Positions 52,409 to 62,166 of a stretch of DNA of 64,000 nt are shown here, piece by piece. Each line of letters starts with the position of its first letter. Positions within the stretch are counted from its first letter, which is position 1. The position numbers and the translations under genes are program-made. Source of the stretch: Enhygromyxa salina (GTDB lineage: Bacteria > Myxococcota_A > Polyangia > Nannocystales > Nannocystaceae); the NCBI RefSeq assembly GCF_002994615.1, contig NZ_PVNK01000232.1, positions 1 through 64,000 on the forward strand, written 5' to 3'. The notes below the pieces were generated by a model. That model did not search any database and had not been told where the DNA came from. It saw only the letters and a list, made by a program, of their open reading frames with translations.

Positions 52409-52480
52409 TGGGGCGTCGGCAAGTGGCAAGCCATCGGTTTTTGGTACCGACATTCGTAGGTTCGAATCCTACCGCCCCAG
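52409..52480 (+). tRNA. tRNA-Gln (UUG)
   Basis: TGGGGCG (52409-52415) pairs with CGCCCCA (52473-52479); the discriminator is G52480. Anticodon stem TCGGT/ACCGA encloses TTTTGGT, giving anticodon TTG. The T-arm is GTAGGTTCGAATCCTAC. 72 nt, no encoded CCA. The acceptor stem starts with a U as first base, common in bacterial tRNA-Gln. Confidence 0.95.
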
Positions 52481-52493
52481 TCCGAGAACCGCC

Positions 52494-53441
52494 ATGAACC
52501 GACTCATTTCCATTTTTGGCGGCAACGCGAGCCCGGCTCTCACTGAAGAGATTTGCAAGTACGTTGGGGTGCCGCAGGGCACCGCTCGCGTGTCTCGCTT
52601 CTCGGATGGCGAGATCTTCGTCGAGATCGGCGAGAACGTTCGGGGCGTGAACTGCTTCATCGTTCAGTCCACGTGCTCGCCACCCAACGACAACCTGATG
52701 GAGATGTTGATCATGATCGACGCGCTCAAACGCGCGAGCGCGGGCGCGATCGTGGCCATCATCCCCTACTTCGGCTACGCCCGGCAGGATCGCAAGGTCA
52801 AGCCGCGCACGCCGATCACGGCCAAGCTCGTCGCGGATCTGCTCACGGCGGCGGGCGCGACCCGGGTGCTCTCTGTCGATCTTCATGCGGGCCAGATCCA
52901 AGGCTTCTTCGATATCCCCTTTGACCACCTCTATGCCACGCCAATTTTGCGTGAGGCGTTCCAGCGTGAGGGACTCGTCGGTGACGGCACGGTGGTGGTC
53001 TCGCCAGACGCGGGCGGCACCGAGCGCGCGCGCGCCTACTCGAAGTTCCTCCACTGCCCGCTGGCGATCATCGACAAGCGCCGCGACGCCCCCGGCGTGT
53101 CCCAGGTCCACCACCTGATCGGCGACGTCGAGGGTCGGCGCGCGATCTTGATCGACGACATGATCGACACCGCCGGGACCTTGTGCAACGCGGCCAAGGC
53201 GGTCATGGAGCACGGCGCCTCCGAGGTCTTCGCGGGTGCGACCCACGGCGTGCTCTCTGGCCCCGCGATCGAGCGCATCAACGAGTCGGTCCTCAGCCGC
53301 GTGTGGGTCAGCAACACGATCCCGCAGCACGACAAGGTCAGCCGCTGCGCCAAGCTCGAGGTCCTGAGCACCGCCAACCTCGTCGGCGAAGCGATCAAGC
53401 GCATCCACCACGGCGACTCGATCTCCAGCCTGTTCGACTGA
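52494..53441 (+). CDS. prs: Ribose-phosphate pyrophosphokinase
   Basis: 315 residues from an ATG 13 bases after tRNA-Gln. The enzyme makes PRPP from ribose 5-phosphate and ATP. Motifs: SRFSDGEIFVEI, the flexible-loop YARQDRKVKPRTPI, the signature VDLHAGQIQGFFDIPFDHL, SPDAGGTERARAYS, and the PRPP-binding VEGRRAILIDDMIDTAGTL. All are canonical and the length is typical. The tRNA-Gln and prs order suggests a common transcript from the strong upstream promoter. Confidence 0.97.
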   Translation: MNRLISIFGGNASPALTEEICKYVGVPQGTARVSRFSDGEIFVEIGENVRGVNCFIVQSTCSPPNDNLMEMLIMIDALKRASAGAIVAIIPYFGYARQDRKVKPRTPITAKLVADLLTAAGATRVLSVDLHAGQIQGFFDIPFDHLYATPILREAFQREGLVGDGTVVVSPDAGGTERARAYSKFLHCPLAIIDKRRDAPGVSQVHHLIGDVEGRRAILIDDMIDTAGTLCNAAKAVMEHGASEVFAGATHGVLSGPAIERINESVLSRVWVSNTIPQHDKVSRCAKLEVLSTANLVGEAIKRIHHGDSISSLFD

Positions 53442-53469
53442 GCGTGCTTTCAAAGCCCCCGCGGCCGCG

Positions 53470-53561
53470 GTGCACGTCGCCACGCGCTGGGGCTGCGCGG
53501 CAGGTCGGTGGGCGCTCATGAGCTTCGCGGTGGGATGCGCGGCCCCCCAGAGGGGGGCTCG
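53470..53561 (+). repeat. Dispersed intergenic repeat, copy B
   Basis: Begins GTGCACGTCGCCACGC, continues through GGTCGGTGGGCGCTCATGAGCTTCGC and ends in the hairpin GGCCCCCCAGAGGGGGGCTC. It matches the minus strand of 10996-11111 and partly 30346-30417. It lies between prs and the 3' end of the convergent papain-family gene. Confidence 0.75.
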
Positions 53562-53603
53562 TCTGTTTGGCGCGGGACAGGCCTGGTCGGCCGCGGGGGA
53601 GAA

Positions 53604-55790
53604 CTACTCCCACGAGCTGCAGATCTTGCCCTTGTCCTTGGCGAGCCAGGCGATGGTGTCGTTGGCCGCGTTGATCCAGCTCTGCGGCGCGCCGAGCTCC
53701 CCGTAGACGACGACCTCGAACAGCTGCGTCGCGTAGCCGCACTCGCCGAGCCCGACGTAGGCCGAGCCCGCCCAGTAGTAGACGTAGGGGATCCAGTCGT
53801 GGGTCCAGTGGGCGTCGGCGAACTCGGCGAAGTAGAGCAGGGCGTCCCAGTAGTTGCCGAGCTCGTGCTCGGCGACGCCCATGAAGTACAGCGCGTAGGG
53901 GATGTTCTTGTCGTCGGGGTAGAGGCTCTTGAACGCGACGAACTGGGCCTTGGCCGCGGCGTAGTCACCGGCCACGAACAGGTCGTAGGCGGCGTCCCAC
54001 AGCTCGTCCTGATCCTTGGGCGAGGGCCCGCCGCCGGCCGAGTCGGATCCGTCGGGCAGCAGCCGGAGCTCGAACACGTCGATCTCGCTCGCCTCGTAGG
54101 CCTTGGCCGCGATCTCGAGGTCCTGGGTCTTCCAGTGGTTCCAGCTCGTGCTCTTGCCGCTGGTCGACTTGGCCCACACCCGCAGCTTCTTGGCCTGGAG
54201 CATGAACGGCGAGTGGGTCGGGTCGTCGAGGTTCAACGACGCGCCGCTGGCGAGGGCGTAGCTGGCGGTCTTGCTCGAGCCGAGCGCGCCCGGCAGCCAG
54301 GTCCACTTGCCGTCGCGCTGGGTGTACCACTGGACCTGAACCTCGACGTTCTGGCCGCTGTCGTTGGTGACCCGGAGGTTGCGCTCGCTGAAGCTCTGGA
54401 TGACCGGGCTGTTGTTGTTGTTGCTGTTGTTCTGGGCGTTGCCGTCTTCTTTGACCATCGCCCAGGCCGCGTAGGCGCCGACGCTGTTCGAGTCGTAGTC
54501 GATCCACATGTAGCCGTCTTCGCCCCAGTTGGTCCCCCAGCTGTTGCGAAGCAGCCACGCGTTGCGGCTGTCGTCCCAGCCGACGAGGGTGACCGCGTGG
54601 TTGATCGTGGCGTTGGACTTCTCGTCGAAGGTCCCGCTGCTGTAGGCGATGAAGTTCGAGGTCGCGGCCACGGCCGCCGTGACCGCCCCGTACTTGCACA
54701 TCGCGGCCTTGATGTCGGCGACCTTGGGCTGGATCGCGACCGGGTCGACCCAGCCCCAGGCCTCGACCTCGTAGGCCGTCTTGCCCCCGACGCTGCAGCT
54801 TTGGCTGCTGGCCTTGTAGGGCACCTTGCTCTCGGTCTGGAGGCCGTCCTTGCCGGCCCCGAGCCACTCGTAGACCGGGGCGTACCAGCCCCCCGAGCAG
54901 GTCCCGCCGCCCGAGCAGCTCAGCGCGTGTTGCTCGGCGAGGTCGGACTTGGCCCCGTTGATGATCGCGTTGCTGGTCTCGAGGGTCGAGGTGGCCGCGA
55001 AGGCCCAGCAGCTGCCGCAGGCGCCCTGGTTGCGGATCGGCGTGAGGCTGTCGGCCCACGAGAAGGCGTCGGCGCTCGGCGAGCAGATCTCGGCGAAATT
55101 GTCGCCGAGCCCCGCGCCGCCCGAGCCGCCCGCGCTACCCGAGGACCCGACCGGGGCCCCGAGCCCGCCCGGGAGCCCGCCCTTGCCCGCGCGCGCGATC
55201 TTGCGAGGCTTGGCCGCCGCGCGTCCGATGTTGCGGACCATGAGGTTGCGACCCGCGAGCTGGGCTCGCGCGATCTTGTTTTGCTTGGCCGCGTTGGCCA
55301 GGGGCTTGCTCGGCAGCGAGAGCCCGGCGAGCTCCCCGATCGCGCGGTCCATCGGCGCCGTGTAGCCGACCTCGAACTTGTACTTGCGGCTCGAGTTGGT
55401 CTTGCGCAGCTTCTCGAGGCTCTTTTTGACCTTGCGCTTGGCCGTGGACTCGCGCGAGGTGTAGCGGGCCGCCCGGGCCTTGACCTCCTGGCTGCGCGCG
55501 CGCGGGATCGTGGGCTTGGGTCGGGCGCGCGTGGTCTTGCGGGTCGGCGCGCGCTTGTACTTGGTCTTGGTCACGACCGGCGCCTTGCCGACCTTGGGCG
55601 TGGCGCGCTTGATCGTCTTGGTCGAGTTGGTCTTGCTCGAGGTGGGCGCGCGCGCGGGGGCCCGGGCTTTTTCCGACTTGCTCGCGTTGGTGGTCGAGCC
55701 GGCGCGGGCGGGGGCGCGACTGGGAGGGGCAAACAACAGGCCCATGCACAGGGCCGTGAGGGCGGCGGGCGAGGTCCAGGACATGGGCAT
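53604..55790 (-). CDS. Papain-family (C1) cysteine protease, exported, multidomain
   Basis: 728 residues. Signal peptide (about 1-30), then a very basic Lys/Arg/Thr/Pro segment to about 130, a propeptide-like region and a Gly/Ser linker. The catalytic domain spans about 245-445: oxyanion Gln255, nucleophile Cys261 ([10 protein letters not shown]), His398 ([10 protein letters not shown]) and Asn416 (RNSWGTNWG). An Asn-rich linker leads to a beta-rich domain (about 460-590), and the last 120 residues are TPR-like helices ([19 protein letters not shown]). Bacterial C1 proteases of this size are common in predatory myxobacteria. The basic segment could bind polyanions or the cell surface. Convergent with prs. 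Confidence 0.92.
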   Translation of the reverse strand: MPMSWTSPAALTALCMGLLFAPPSRAPARAGSTTNASKSEKARAPARAPTSSKTNSTKTIKRATPKVGKAPVVTKTKYKRAPTRKTTRARPKPTIPRARSQEVKARAARYTSRESTAKRKVKKSLEKLRKTNSSRKYKFEVGYTAPMDRAIGELAGLSLPSKPLANAAKQNKIARAQLAGRNLMVRNIGRAAAKPRKIARAGKGGLPGGLGAPVGSSGSAGGSGGAGLGDNFAEICSPSADAFSWADSLTPIRNQGACGSCWAFAATSTLETSNAIINGAKSDLAEQHALSCSGGGTCSGGWYAPVYEWLGAGKDGLQTESKVPYKASSQSCSVGGKTAYEVEAWGWVDPVAIQPKVADIKAAMCKYGAVTAAVAATSNFIAYSSGTFDEKSNATINHAVTLVGWDDSRNAWLLRNSWGTNWGEDGYMWIDYDSNSVGAYAAWAMVKEDGNAQNNSNNNNSPVIQSFSERNLRVTNDSGQNVEVQVQWYTQRDGKWTWLPGALGSSKTASYALASGASLNLDDPTHSPFMLQAKKLRVWAKSTSGKSTSWNHWKTQDLEIAAKAYEASEIDVFELRLLPDGSDSAGGGPSPKDQDELWDAAYDLFVAGDYAAAKAQFVAFKSLYPDDKNIPYALYFMGVAEHELGNYWDALLYFAEFADAHWTHDWIPYVYYWAGSAYVGLGECGYATQLFEVVVYGELGAPQSWINAANDTIAWLAKDKGKICSSWE

Positions 55791-55933
55791 GGGGGATGCT
55801 ACCTGGTCGCTCCGACGGCGAGTGCAAGGAATTTGTTCGAAATCTGCCGAATTGGGCGAGGATGGGCGGGGTCGAGCAAAGTGGAGACGGGCGCCCGGCT
55901 GCGGTAGCGTGGGGCGATCACGAGCGCGCAGTG

Positions 55934-56455
55934 ATGATGCCCAACAACAAGACCTCCCTCGCCACCTCGCTGTTCGTGCCGCTGCTCGGGGCGTGCCTCA
56001 CCTTCGGACTGGCCAGCGCCGCCGCTGCGGCGCCGCCCAGCCTCGGGGGTGGCGGCGCGGGCCCAGAAGAAGAGGCGTGCGCGGGCCGGGCTGTCGGTGA
56101 CGCGTGCACGCTGCCCAACCAGCAGCTCGGAACCTGTGAGCAGGGCACCTGCAACCGCCTCGACTACTCCGGCGGCTCGCCACCCAAGGCCGTCGAAGAG
56201 CCCTGCGTGGTCTGCACCTCAGGTGGTCAGGACGGCCCGCCCGGCTCCGGTGACGCAGGTGACGCAGGTGACGCAGGTGACGCAGGCGCGCCCGAGCAGA
56301 CCGACGGTGACGGTGGCGTGAGCTCGGGCGCCAAGGAGCCGCCGCAGTCGTCGAGCCGCTGCGTCGTCGTCGATGACGCGGGCGACCCGGCCGGGCTCGC
56401 GATGCTCGCGCTGTTCGGGCTGGCGATCCGGCGTCGCCGCGCCCGTCGGCCGTGA
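55934..56455 (+). CDS. Small secreted protein with GDA repeat and MYXO-CTERM-like anchor
   Basis: 173 residues from ATG 55934. The signal peptide ends at SAAAAA. The mature part has paired cysteines ([28 protein letters not shown]) in a pattern resembling Cys-rich anchoring domains, then four GDA repeats from GGTGACGCA units. The end is RCVVVDD, a hydrophobic helix ([13 protein letters not shown]) and RRRRARRP. This is a C-terminal sorting signal of the MYXO-CTERM type, with Cys before the helix and Arg after. Possible adhesin or surface marker. It precedes the HTTM genes by about 100 bases on the same strand. Confidence 0.8.
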   Translation: MMPNNKTSLATSLFVPLLGACLTFGLASAAAAAPPSLGGGGAGPEEEACAGRAVGDACTLPNQQLGTCEQGTCNRLDYSGGSPPKAVEEPCVVCTSGGQDGPPGSGDAGDAGDAGDAGAPEQTDGDGGVSSGAKEPPQSSSRCVVVDDAGDPAGLAMLALFGLAIRRRRARRP

Positions 56456-56552
56456 GTCCACGCTCACGCGTGGCACGCGATACCCAGCACTTCTTGCGCC
56501 TAGGGGGCCGAAGCGCGCGTGATAAGTACCGCCTGCGCGACCCGAGAATTCC

Positions 56553-59500
56553 ATGCTCCCACTCCTGGCCAAGGCCGAGTATCCCACCGCTCCGCTCGAT
56601 CTGCAGATCCAAGTCGGATGGCTGGTTCTGCTGTGTTTGACGCTGATGATGGTGTGGGCGTGGACGCGCTCGGAGGCGCTGCGCCGCGCGCTGTTCGCCC
56701 GCGAAGATCCGCGCATGTGGGCGCTGTTCCGGATCGGCCTCGGCCTGATCACGATCCAGAACTTCTGGAACCTCAACATGCACTGGCGGATGCTGTGGAC
56801 GGACGAGGGTCTGTTCACCGCGAGCGAGACCCGCAGCCGCCTCGCTCGCACGGCGCTGTCGGGCTGGACCGAGGTCGACGGCTTCCTCGACGGCTGGGCG
56901 GTGCTCAAGTTCTTCTGGGGCAAGTACTCGCTGCTGTTCATCGACAGCGACCCGGTCTTCGTGCGGGTCTACCTGGCGATCCTTTTAATCGCCCTGGTCC
57001 TGTTCACGATCGGCTTTCGCACCCGGATCACCGCGGTGCTCGCGATGCTGCTGATCAACAGCCTCTACAACCGCAACGCGGTGTTCCTCGAGGGCCACGA
57101 CACCGTGTTTCGGTGCACGTGGTTTTTGGTCCTGTTCGCCCGGACCGACGCGGCGTGGAGCGTCGACAACTGGTTGCGACGCAGGCGCGAGCGGTGGCTG
57201 GCCAGCGCGATCGGCGACGGCACCAAGGTCGCCGCGGTGCCCTTCGACTGGCGCCACTTCTTCGACCGCGCGGGCCACTGGCTGTGGGGCGGGCTGTGGG
57301 CCTGGCTGTTTTGCGTCAAGGTCGAGTTCAACCCGCAGACCGTCTACATGGTCGTGATCGGCGGGATCTCGGTCTGCGCGATCGTCGGGCTCGTCGAGCG
57401 TGAGCGTCGCCGCGCCGCGGCCGGGCAGGGCAAGCTCACGCTCGAGCTCTCGCGCTTCCAGCTGGTCGCGGCCTGGCCCCGCTACCTCTACGTCGCCCAG
57501 CTGGTCTGCATCTACTCGGCCACGGGCCTGTACAAGACCGGCAGCGTGTGGAAGCGCGGCGACGCGCTCTACTACGCGCTCAACATGGATCATTTTTATC
57601 GCTTCGAGGTCGTGACCCAGTGGGTCAGCGTGTACCTGGCGACGAACATGTTCCGGCTCATGACCTGGGTCACGCTGTACTGGGAGAAGCTCTTCGCGCT
57701 CGTCGTGATCGGGCTGATCCTGCGCTGGCGTCACCTCCACCGCGACACCGACTGGTATCGGGCGATGGAGGCAAAGCGGTGGCGAGTCTGGCTCGGGCGC
57801 GCCGCGCTGCTCGGCGCCTACGCGGTCGTGTATCGGACGATCACGCTCGCCTACCCGTGGTGCCTCGCGCTGCAAAAGGACAAGTCGCCGACCCCCGCCG
57901 GGCCGGGGCTGGCCAACCTCAACCTCTTCTTTGCGGTCGTCATCCCGGTCCTCGTCGTCGCGTGGTTCGTGCTCGGGCGCTGGCCGATCCCGATCGGGAG
58001 GCTGCTCGCGCGGGTGTCTCGCGGGCGCTTTGCGAGCGCGAAGATCGACCAGGAGTTCGTGCGCAGCTGGGTGTTCGGCCGGCGGATCTGGCTCGGCCTC
58101 GGCTGTGTGTTCCACGGCATCCTGCTCGTGACCATGAACATCGGCATGTTCCCGGTGATCATGATGTGGATGTACGTGGTCTTCTTCGAGGCCAAGCCCT
58201 TCCTGATCGCGGGTCGCTGGCTCAAAGACAAGCTGCGCCAGCGCAAGTTCACGAGCCTGTTCGCGCCGAAGCTGCTCGACCGCGCCCTGAGCGAAGAGCC
58301 CGGCGTGCTCGAGACCACCGCGCAGTCGCTGCGCCGGGATCCGACCGGGCCGTGGTGGCTCGACCCCTGGCGCCTGGTCATGGGGCCGATCGAGCTCCTG
58401 CGCACGCGCAAGCGCGACGCGCTGGTCACCACGGTCGAGCGCGGCCGTGATCGCGGCGGGCGGATCCCAGACGCGCTCGTGCTCGGCCTCGGCCTCGCCG
58501 CGGTCGGGCTCGTGGTCCTGCGCGGGCTCGAAGCCAAGACCGACGACCCGGGCGAGGGCGCGACCAAGGCCGAGTTCGTCGCCGACGTGCGCGACCGCGA
58601 CGGCGACCGTGACCAACAGCGGGCCGAGGTCGAGGCTCGCAAGGCCCGGATCGAGCGCCTCGGCGACGCCGGACACTGGTGGGTCTACGCCGGCCTGGCG
58701 ATCGCCGCCGCCTCGCACTTTCGCCGCCGGCCGGCCTTCGATCGCCTGCCCGACGGCGCCGAGCCCGAGCCGACCGAAGCCGCGACGACCGAAGCCGCGA
58801 CGACCGAGCCCGAGGCGACCAAGCCCGAGGCGGCCACGCCCGCCGTGACCCTGGCCGAGCCCCAGCTCATCGGCGGCACGCTCATGCGCACGATCGTGTT
58901 CGGCTTCATGCTCTATCACTGCGGCGCCGTCGGCACGACCTTCATCCCGCGCTTCTCGGTCACCCAGGCCTGGCGCAGCGAGGCCCGCAAGGTGTTCGGC
59001 GACTGGGTCCGCGGCACCAACCAGAGCCAGAGCTGGAAGATGTTCGCGCCCAACCCCCCGCGCGGCAACGGCTTCATGCGCACGGTCGTCATCGACGACG
59101 ACGGCAAGCCCTACCAGGTCGGCAAGGACCACTACTCCGAGCGGCCCTACGTGTTTTGGTACAACGACCGCGAGCGCAAGATGCATCGCCGGATGATCGG
59201 CAAGAGCAAGTGGTACCTGCGCTATTGGGGCCAATATCACTGCCGCGACTGGGCTCTGAACAACGACGGGCACATGCCCAAGGAGGTCCGGGTCTTCAAG
59301 CTCAGGACCCCGATCCCCAAGCCCGACGACCTCGCCGCGGCTGGGGTCGCGTCGGACCCGCGCGAGCGCAAGCTGCGAACCGAGCTGATCGAGACCCACC
59401 GCTGCGACGAGCGCGTCGTGACCCCGATCATGAAGCAACGCCGGGGCTGGTCGCTGACCGAAGAAGATCAGCAGTGGTTCGAGGACGAGCTCGAGCGCAT

Positions 59501-59594
59501 GCACCGCGACGCCGAGGGCACGCGGGCCAACTGGGCCAAGCGCGAGGACTTTGGCGGGGTTCCCCGCGAGCAGCGAAACGAGGCGGTCAAGTGA
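56553..59594 (+). CDS. HTTM (vitamin K-dependent carboxylase-like) membrane protein, large
   Basis: 1013 residues. About twelve hydrophobic helices in the first 560 residues follow the HTTM pattern: RIGLGLITIQNFW, LWTDEGLFTASETR, the helix with GFRTRITAVLAM, then YSATGLYKTGSVWKRG and DALYYALNMDHFYR. A cytoplasmic charged region with Thr/Glu/Ala repeats (TEAATTEAATTEPEATKPEAAT, given here only in part) follows. A C-terminal domain contains QSWKMFAPNPPRGNG and ends near EEDQQWFEDELER. HTTM proteins share a fold with gamma-carboxylase, but bacterial functions are largely unknown. First of a co-directional set of HTTM genes. Confidence 0.85.
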   Translation: MLPLLAKAEYPTAPLDLQIQVGWLVLLCLTLMMVWAWTRSEALRRALFAREDPRMWALFRIGLGLITIQNFWNLNMHWRMLWTDEGLFTASETRSRLARTALSGWTEVDGFLDGWAVLKFFWGKYSLLFIDSDPVFVRVYLAILLIALVLFTIGFRTRITAVLAMLLINSLYNRNAVFLEGHDTVFRCTWFLVLFARTDAAWSVDNWLRRRRERWLASAIGDGTKVAAVPFDWRHFFDRAGHWLWGGLWAWLFCVKVEFNPQTVYMVVIGGISVCAIVGLVERERRRAAAGQGKLTLELSRFQLVAAWPRYLYVAQLVCIYSATGLYKTGSVWKRGDALYYALNMDHFYRFEVVTQWVSVYLATNMFRLMTWVTLYWEKLFALVVIGLILRWRHLHRDTDWYRAMEAKRWRVWLGRAALLGAYAVVYRTITLAYPWCLALQKDKSPTPAGPGLANLNLFFAVVIPVLVVAWFVLGRWPIPIGRLLARVSRGRFASAKIDQEFVRSWVFGRRIWLGLGCVFHGILLVTMNIGMFPVIMMWMYVVFFEAKPFLIAGRWLKDKLRQRKFTSLFAPKLLDRALSEEPGVLETTAQSLRRDPTGPWWLDPWRLVMGPIELLRTRKRDALVTTVERGRDRGGRIPDALVLGLGLAAVGLVVLRGLEAKTDDPGEGATKAEFVADVRDRDGDRDQQRAEVEARKARIERLGDAGHWWVYAGLAIAAASHFRRRPAFDRLPDGAEPEPTEAATTEAATTEPEATKPEAATPAVTLAEPQLIGGTLMRTIVFGFMLYHCGAVGTTFIPRFSVTQAWRSEARKVFGDWVRGTNQSQSWKMFAPNPPRGNGFMRTVVIDDDGKPYQVGKDHYSERPYVFWYNDRERKMHRRMIGKSKWYLRYWGQYHCRDWALNNDGHMPKEVRVFKLRTPIPKPDDLAAAGVASDPRERKLRTELIETHRCDERVVTPIMKQRRGWSLTEEDQQWFEDELERMHRDAEGTRANWAKREDFGGVPREQRNEAVK

Positions 59595-59661
59595 CAGGTG
59601 CCGGGGGGGGCGGGGCGCAGCCCCGAGTCATGGGGACGATGGAGACAGTCTGGAGGAACGC

Positions 59662-61617
59662 ATGAGTCCGCTGCTGTTGGCGCTAGCCAAGAAAAAAGAG
59701 GTCGATGTCTCGGCGCACATCGACATCGCCACGACCTACCTGTGGGTCGCGCTGGCCCTGCTGATCGCCTTCTTCGTGCTTCGGCCCGAGCTCTGGCGGC
59801 GGCTGTGGTTTCGGCGCATCGACGCGCGCGGGCCCGCGCTCGCGCGCATCGCCCTGGGCATCACCTTGATCTGGACCTTCCTCGACCTGCTCGTGTTGCA
59901 GGGCGAGTGGCTGTTCACCGACCAGGGCCTGCTGCTCACCGACATGGCGCGCAAGAACTACGGCGGCAAGCTGCGCACGCTGTGGGACCCGGAGCATGGC
60001 TTCGAGCACTGGTGGGACGTGCTGCTGGTGCTCACGGACCGCTGGTCGATCCTGTTCATCCGCAGCGATCCGCCCTTCGTCTACGCGATGTTCGGGCTGC
60101 TGTTCATGTTCGGCCTGATGATGACCGTCGGGCTGTTCACGCGGGTCTCGACGGTCATGAGCTGGCTGCTGATGCTGCAGCTCTACAACTACAACCCGAT
60201 CTACTACACCGGCGGCGACACGGTGATGCGGGTGATGTTGTTCCTGGCCATGTTCGTCGACTGGGGCCAGGCCTACTCCGTCGACGCGTGGCGACGCCGA
60301 CGTCGGGCGATCCTCGCTGGCGCGACCCAGGTCCCGGCGCTCCAGCGGATCCCCGCGTGGCCCGTCCACCTCTTGATGATCCAGCTCGCGTGCATCTACT
60401 GCGCCACGGGTCTGCTCAAGAGCGGCAACACCTGGGCCAACGGGACCGCGCTCTACTACGCCCTCAACCTCGATCACTTCTACCGGGTCCCGGCGTTCAC
60501 GCTCTACGCCTGGGCCGACCAGCTCTACATCACGCGGGTGATGACGGTCGTGACCCACTGGTGGGAGGCGCTGTTTCCGCTGGTGTTCGTCGGGGAGATC
60601 CTGCGCGCCGTCGACAAGGACCAGGCCGCCAACACCTGGATCGGGCCGGTCCCGCGCTGGACCTTCTATTCGCTCGGTCTCGTCGCCTCGATCCTCGTGG
60701 TCTGGGCCGCGCCGACCTGGGCGCGGACCTTCCCGCTGTTCGTGCTCGCGGCGATGATCTACGTCGACCGCCGCTGGCTCCGCGAGCCCGACAAGTCGGG
60801 CGCGGGCGCGGTCGCGTGGTCGATTCGCGTGCTCAGCTGGCTGTGCCTGATCGGCTTTTTGGTCGTCGGGGCGGTGTTCGCCGATCTCGGCGTGCTCTAC
60901 TACTTCAAGCCGCCGAAGAACGCGCCCGCTTGGGTCCAAAACAAGGACCTCCTGCGCAACCTGGCCTCGGCCGCGACCCTGGCGATCCCGCTGCTGCTGA
61001 CCACGGTGATCCTGATCTTGCGCACCTGGGCGCCGCGCGCCTACCGGATCGTGCGTGACTGGCTCCTGGGCAAGCGCTTTTGGGTCACGATGGGCCTGTT
61101 CATGCACATCGGGATCGACCTGACCATGAACGTCGGGACCTTCGTCCAGGTCATGATCTCGGTCTACCCGCTGTGGCTCGGGGGCGAGGACGTCGACGCG
61201 ATGTGGCGCTTCTTGCTGCGGCGCCCGGCCAAGCCCGGCGAGGGGACCCGGCCTGCGCTGCCCGAAGCCAAGCTGCGCCGGGTCGGTCGGCGGCTGATCG
61301 CGCCGCTCGAGCGCGTGCGCCACCGGGTGCCGCGCGCGCCCTGGGTCGTCATCCACGGGCCGGCCGAGGCCGCGGTCCGGCGGGTGGCGTTGCTGCGTTG
61401 CTGGGATCTCGGCGAGCGCCTCGAGTTCGAGCTCGACCCCGAGCGCACGAGCGAGGTCCTGCGCCTGCGCTCGCCCGACGGCCAGACCACCTTCGAGGCT
61501 GCGCGCGCCGGTCGCGAGCTGATCTCGCTGTTCCCGGGCCTGTGGTGGCTGTGGCCGATCGGCATGTTCCCCGGCGTCGGTCGGCTCGCAGCCATGATCT
61601 TGCGCCAGCGAGTGTAG
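59662..61617 (+). CDS. HTTM domain membrane protein, second copy
   Basis: 651 residues from ATG 59662, 5 bases after GGAGG. The same signature segments as the previous gene occur: ALARIALGITLIWTFLDLL, LFTDQGLLLTDMAR, the RVSTVMSWLLML helix, YCATGLLKSGNTWANG and ALYYALNLDHFYRV. About ten membrane helices, then a soluble C-terminal domain of about 160 residues (PRAPWVVIHGPAEAAVR; RSPDGQTTFEAARAG) ending in a hydrophobic helix. It lies 67 bases after the first HTTM gene and 9 bases before the small partner gene. Confidence 0.87.
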   Translation: MSPLLLALAKKKEVDVSAHIDIATTYLWVALALLIAFFVLRPELWRRLWFRRIDARGPALARIALGITLIWTFLDLLVLQGEWLFTDQGLLLTDMARKNYGGKLRTLWDPEHGFEHWWDVLLVLTDRWSILFIRSDPPFVYAMFGLLFMFGLMMTVGLFTRVSTVMSWLLMLQLYNYNPIYYTGGDTVMRVMLFLAMFVDWGQAYSVDAWRRRRRAILAGATQVPALQRIPAWPVHLLMIQLACIYCATGLLKSGNTWANGTALYYALNLDHFYRVPAFTLYAWADQLYITRVMTVVTHWWEALFPLVFVGEILRAVDKDQAANTWIGPVPRWTFYSLGLVASILVVWAAPTWARTFPLFVLAAMIYVDRRWLREPDKSGAGAVAWSIRVLSWLCLIGFLVVGAVFADLGVLYYFKPPKNAPAWVQNKDLLRNLASAATLAIPLLLTTVILILRTWAPRAYRIVRDWLLGKRFWVTMGLFMHIGIDLTMNVGTFVQVMISVYPLWLGGEDVDAMWRFLLRRPAKPGEGTRPALPEAKLRRVGRRLIAPLERVRHRVPRAPWVVIHGPAEAAVRRVALLRCWDLGERLEFELDPERTSEVLRLRSPDGQTTFEAARAGRELISLFPGLWWLWPIGMFPGVGRLAAMILRQRV

Positions 61618-61626
61618 AGTCGGTCG

Positions 61627-62166
61627 ATGACGGCGTGGCGCCCGAGGGTCATCGACGTCGTCGCGTTGCTCGGGTTCGCGCTCGCGTGGCTGGTGCCGAT
61701 GGCGTGGGTCGCCTACCTCGGCGAGGCGCCCGTCGACTGGCCGATCAACACGCGCGACGCCTACGCGGTCTCCTGCCTGTTCGGGCGCGGCAACGAGCGC
61801 GTGAGCATGTTCTACGTCCAGGTCCGCCACGCCGGGCAGCCCGGCTGGCACGACCTGCCCGAGCACGAGTACTTCGGGCTCGAGCCCTTCGGCCACCGGA
61901 CCCGCTTCGACCGCTTCATGAGCCGCTTTGGCTATCGTGAGGGGGCCGGGGTCGCCCGCCGCGAGCTCGGCCTGTGGCTCGCGGCCGCCCACGCCGAGCG
62001 CCACCCCGAGCAGCCGCCGATCCTCGCCCTGCGCTTCGTGTGGGCCGACCGGAGGATCTCGGCCGACGATCCGCCCCAGGGGCGCTGGCGCAAGCCGCCG
62101 CGGGCCGAGGCCGGGCCGATCCACCGGCTGGGTGAGGTCGTGCTGATCGAGGAGGGCGCCCCGTGA
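61627..62166 (+). CDS. Membrane-anchored protein associated with HTTM genes
   Basis: 179 residues. One N-terminal helix (VVALLGFALAWLVPMAWVAYL) anchors a soluble domain of about 130 residues with VSMFYVQVRHAGQPGWHDLPEHEYFG. This recalls the C-terminal extramembrane part of the large HTTM protein, which has MFAPNPPRGNG and PYQVGKDHYSE. It may be the detached equivalent of that domain and act with the third HTTM protein, whose start overlaps its stop (GTGA). No catalytic motif was recognised. Confidence 0.7.
   Translation: MTAWRPRVIDVVALLGFALAWLVPMAWVAYLGEAPVDWPINTRDAYAVSCLFGRGNERVSMFYVQVRHAGQPGWHDLPEHEYFGLEPFGHRTRFDRFMSRFGYREGAGVARRELGLWLAAAHAERHPEQPPILALRFVWADRRISADDPPQGRWRKPPRAEAGPIHRLGEVVLIEEGAP

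Noticed and set aside
53508-55907. 799-codon plus-strand frame opposite the papain-family gene
   Set aside because: Val/Gly/Arg/Asp composition typical of a shadow frame; the minus strand has an intact catalytic triad and signal peptide.
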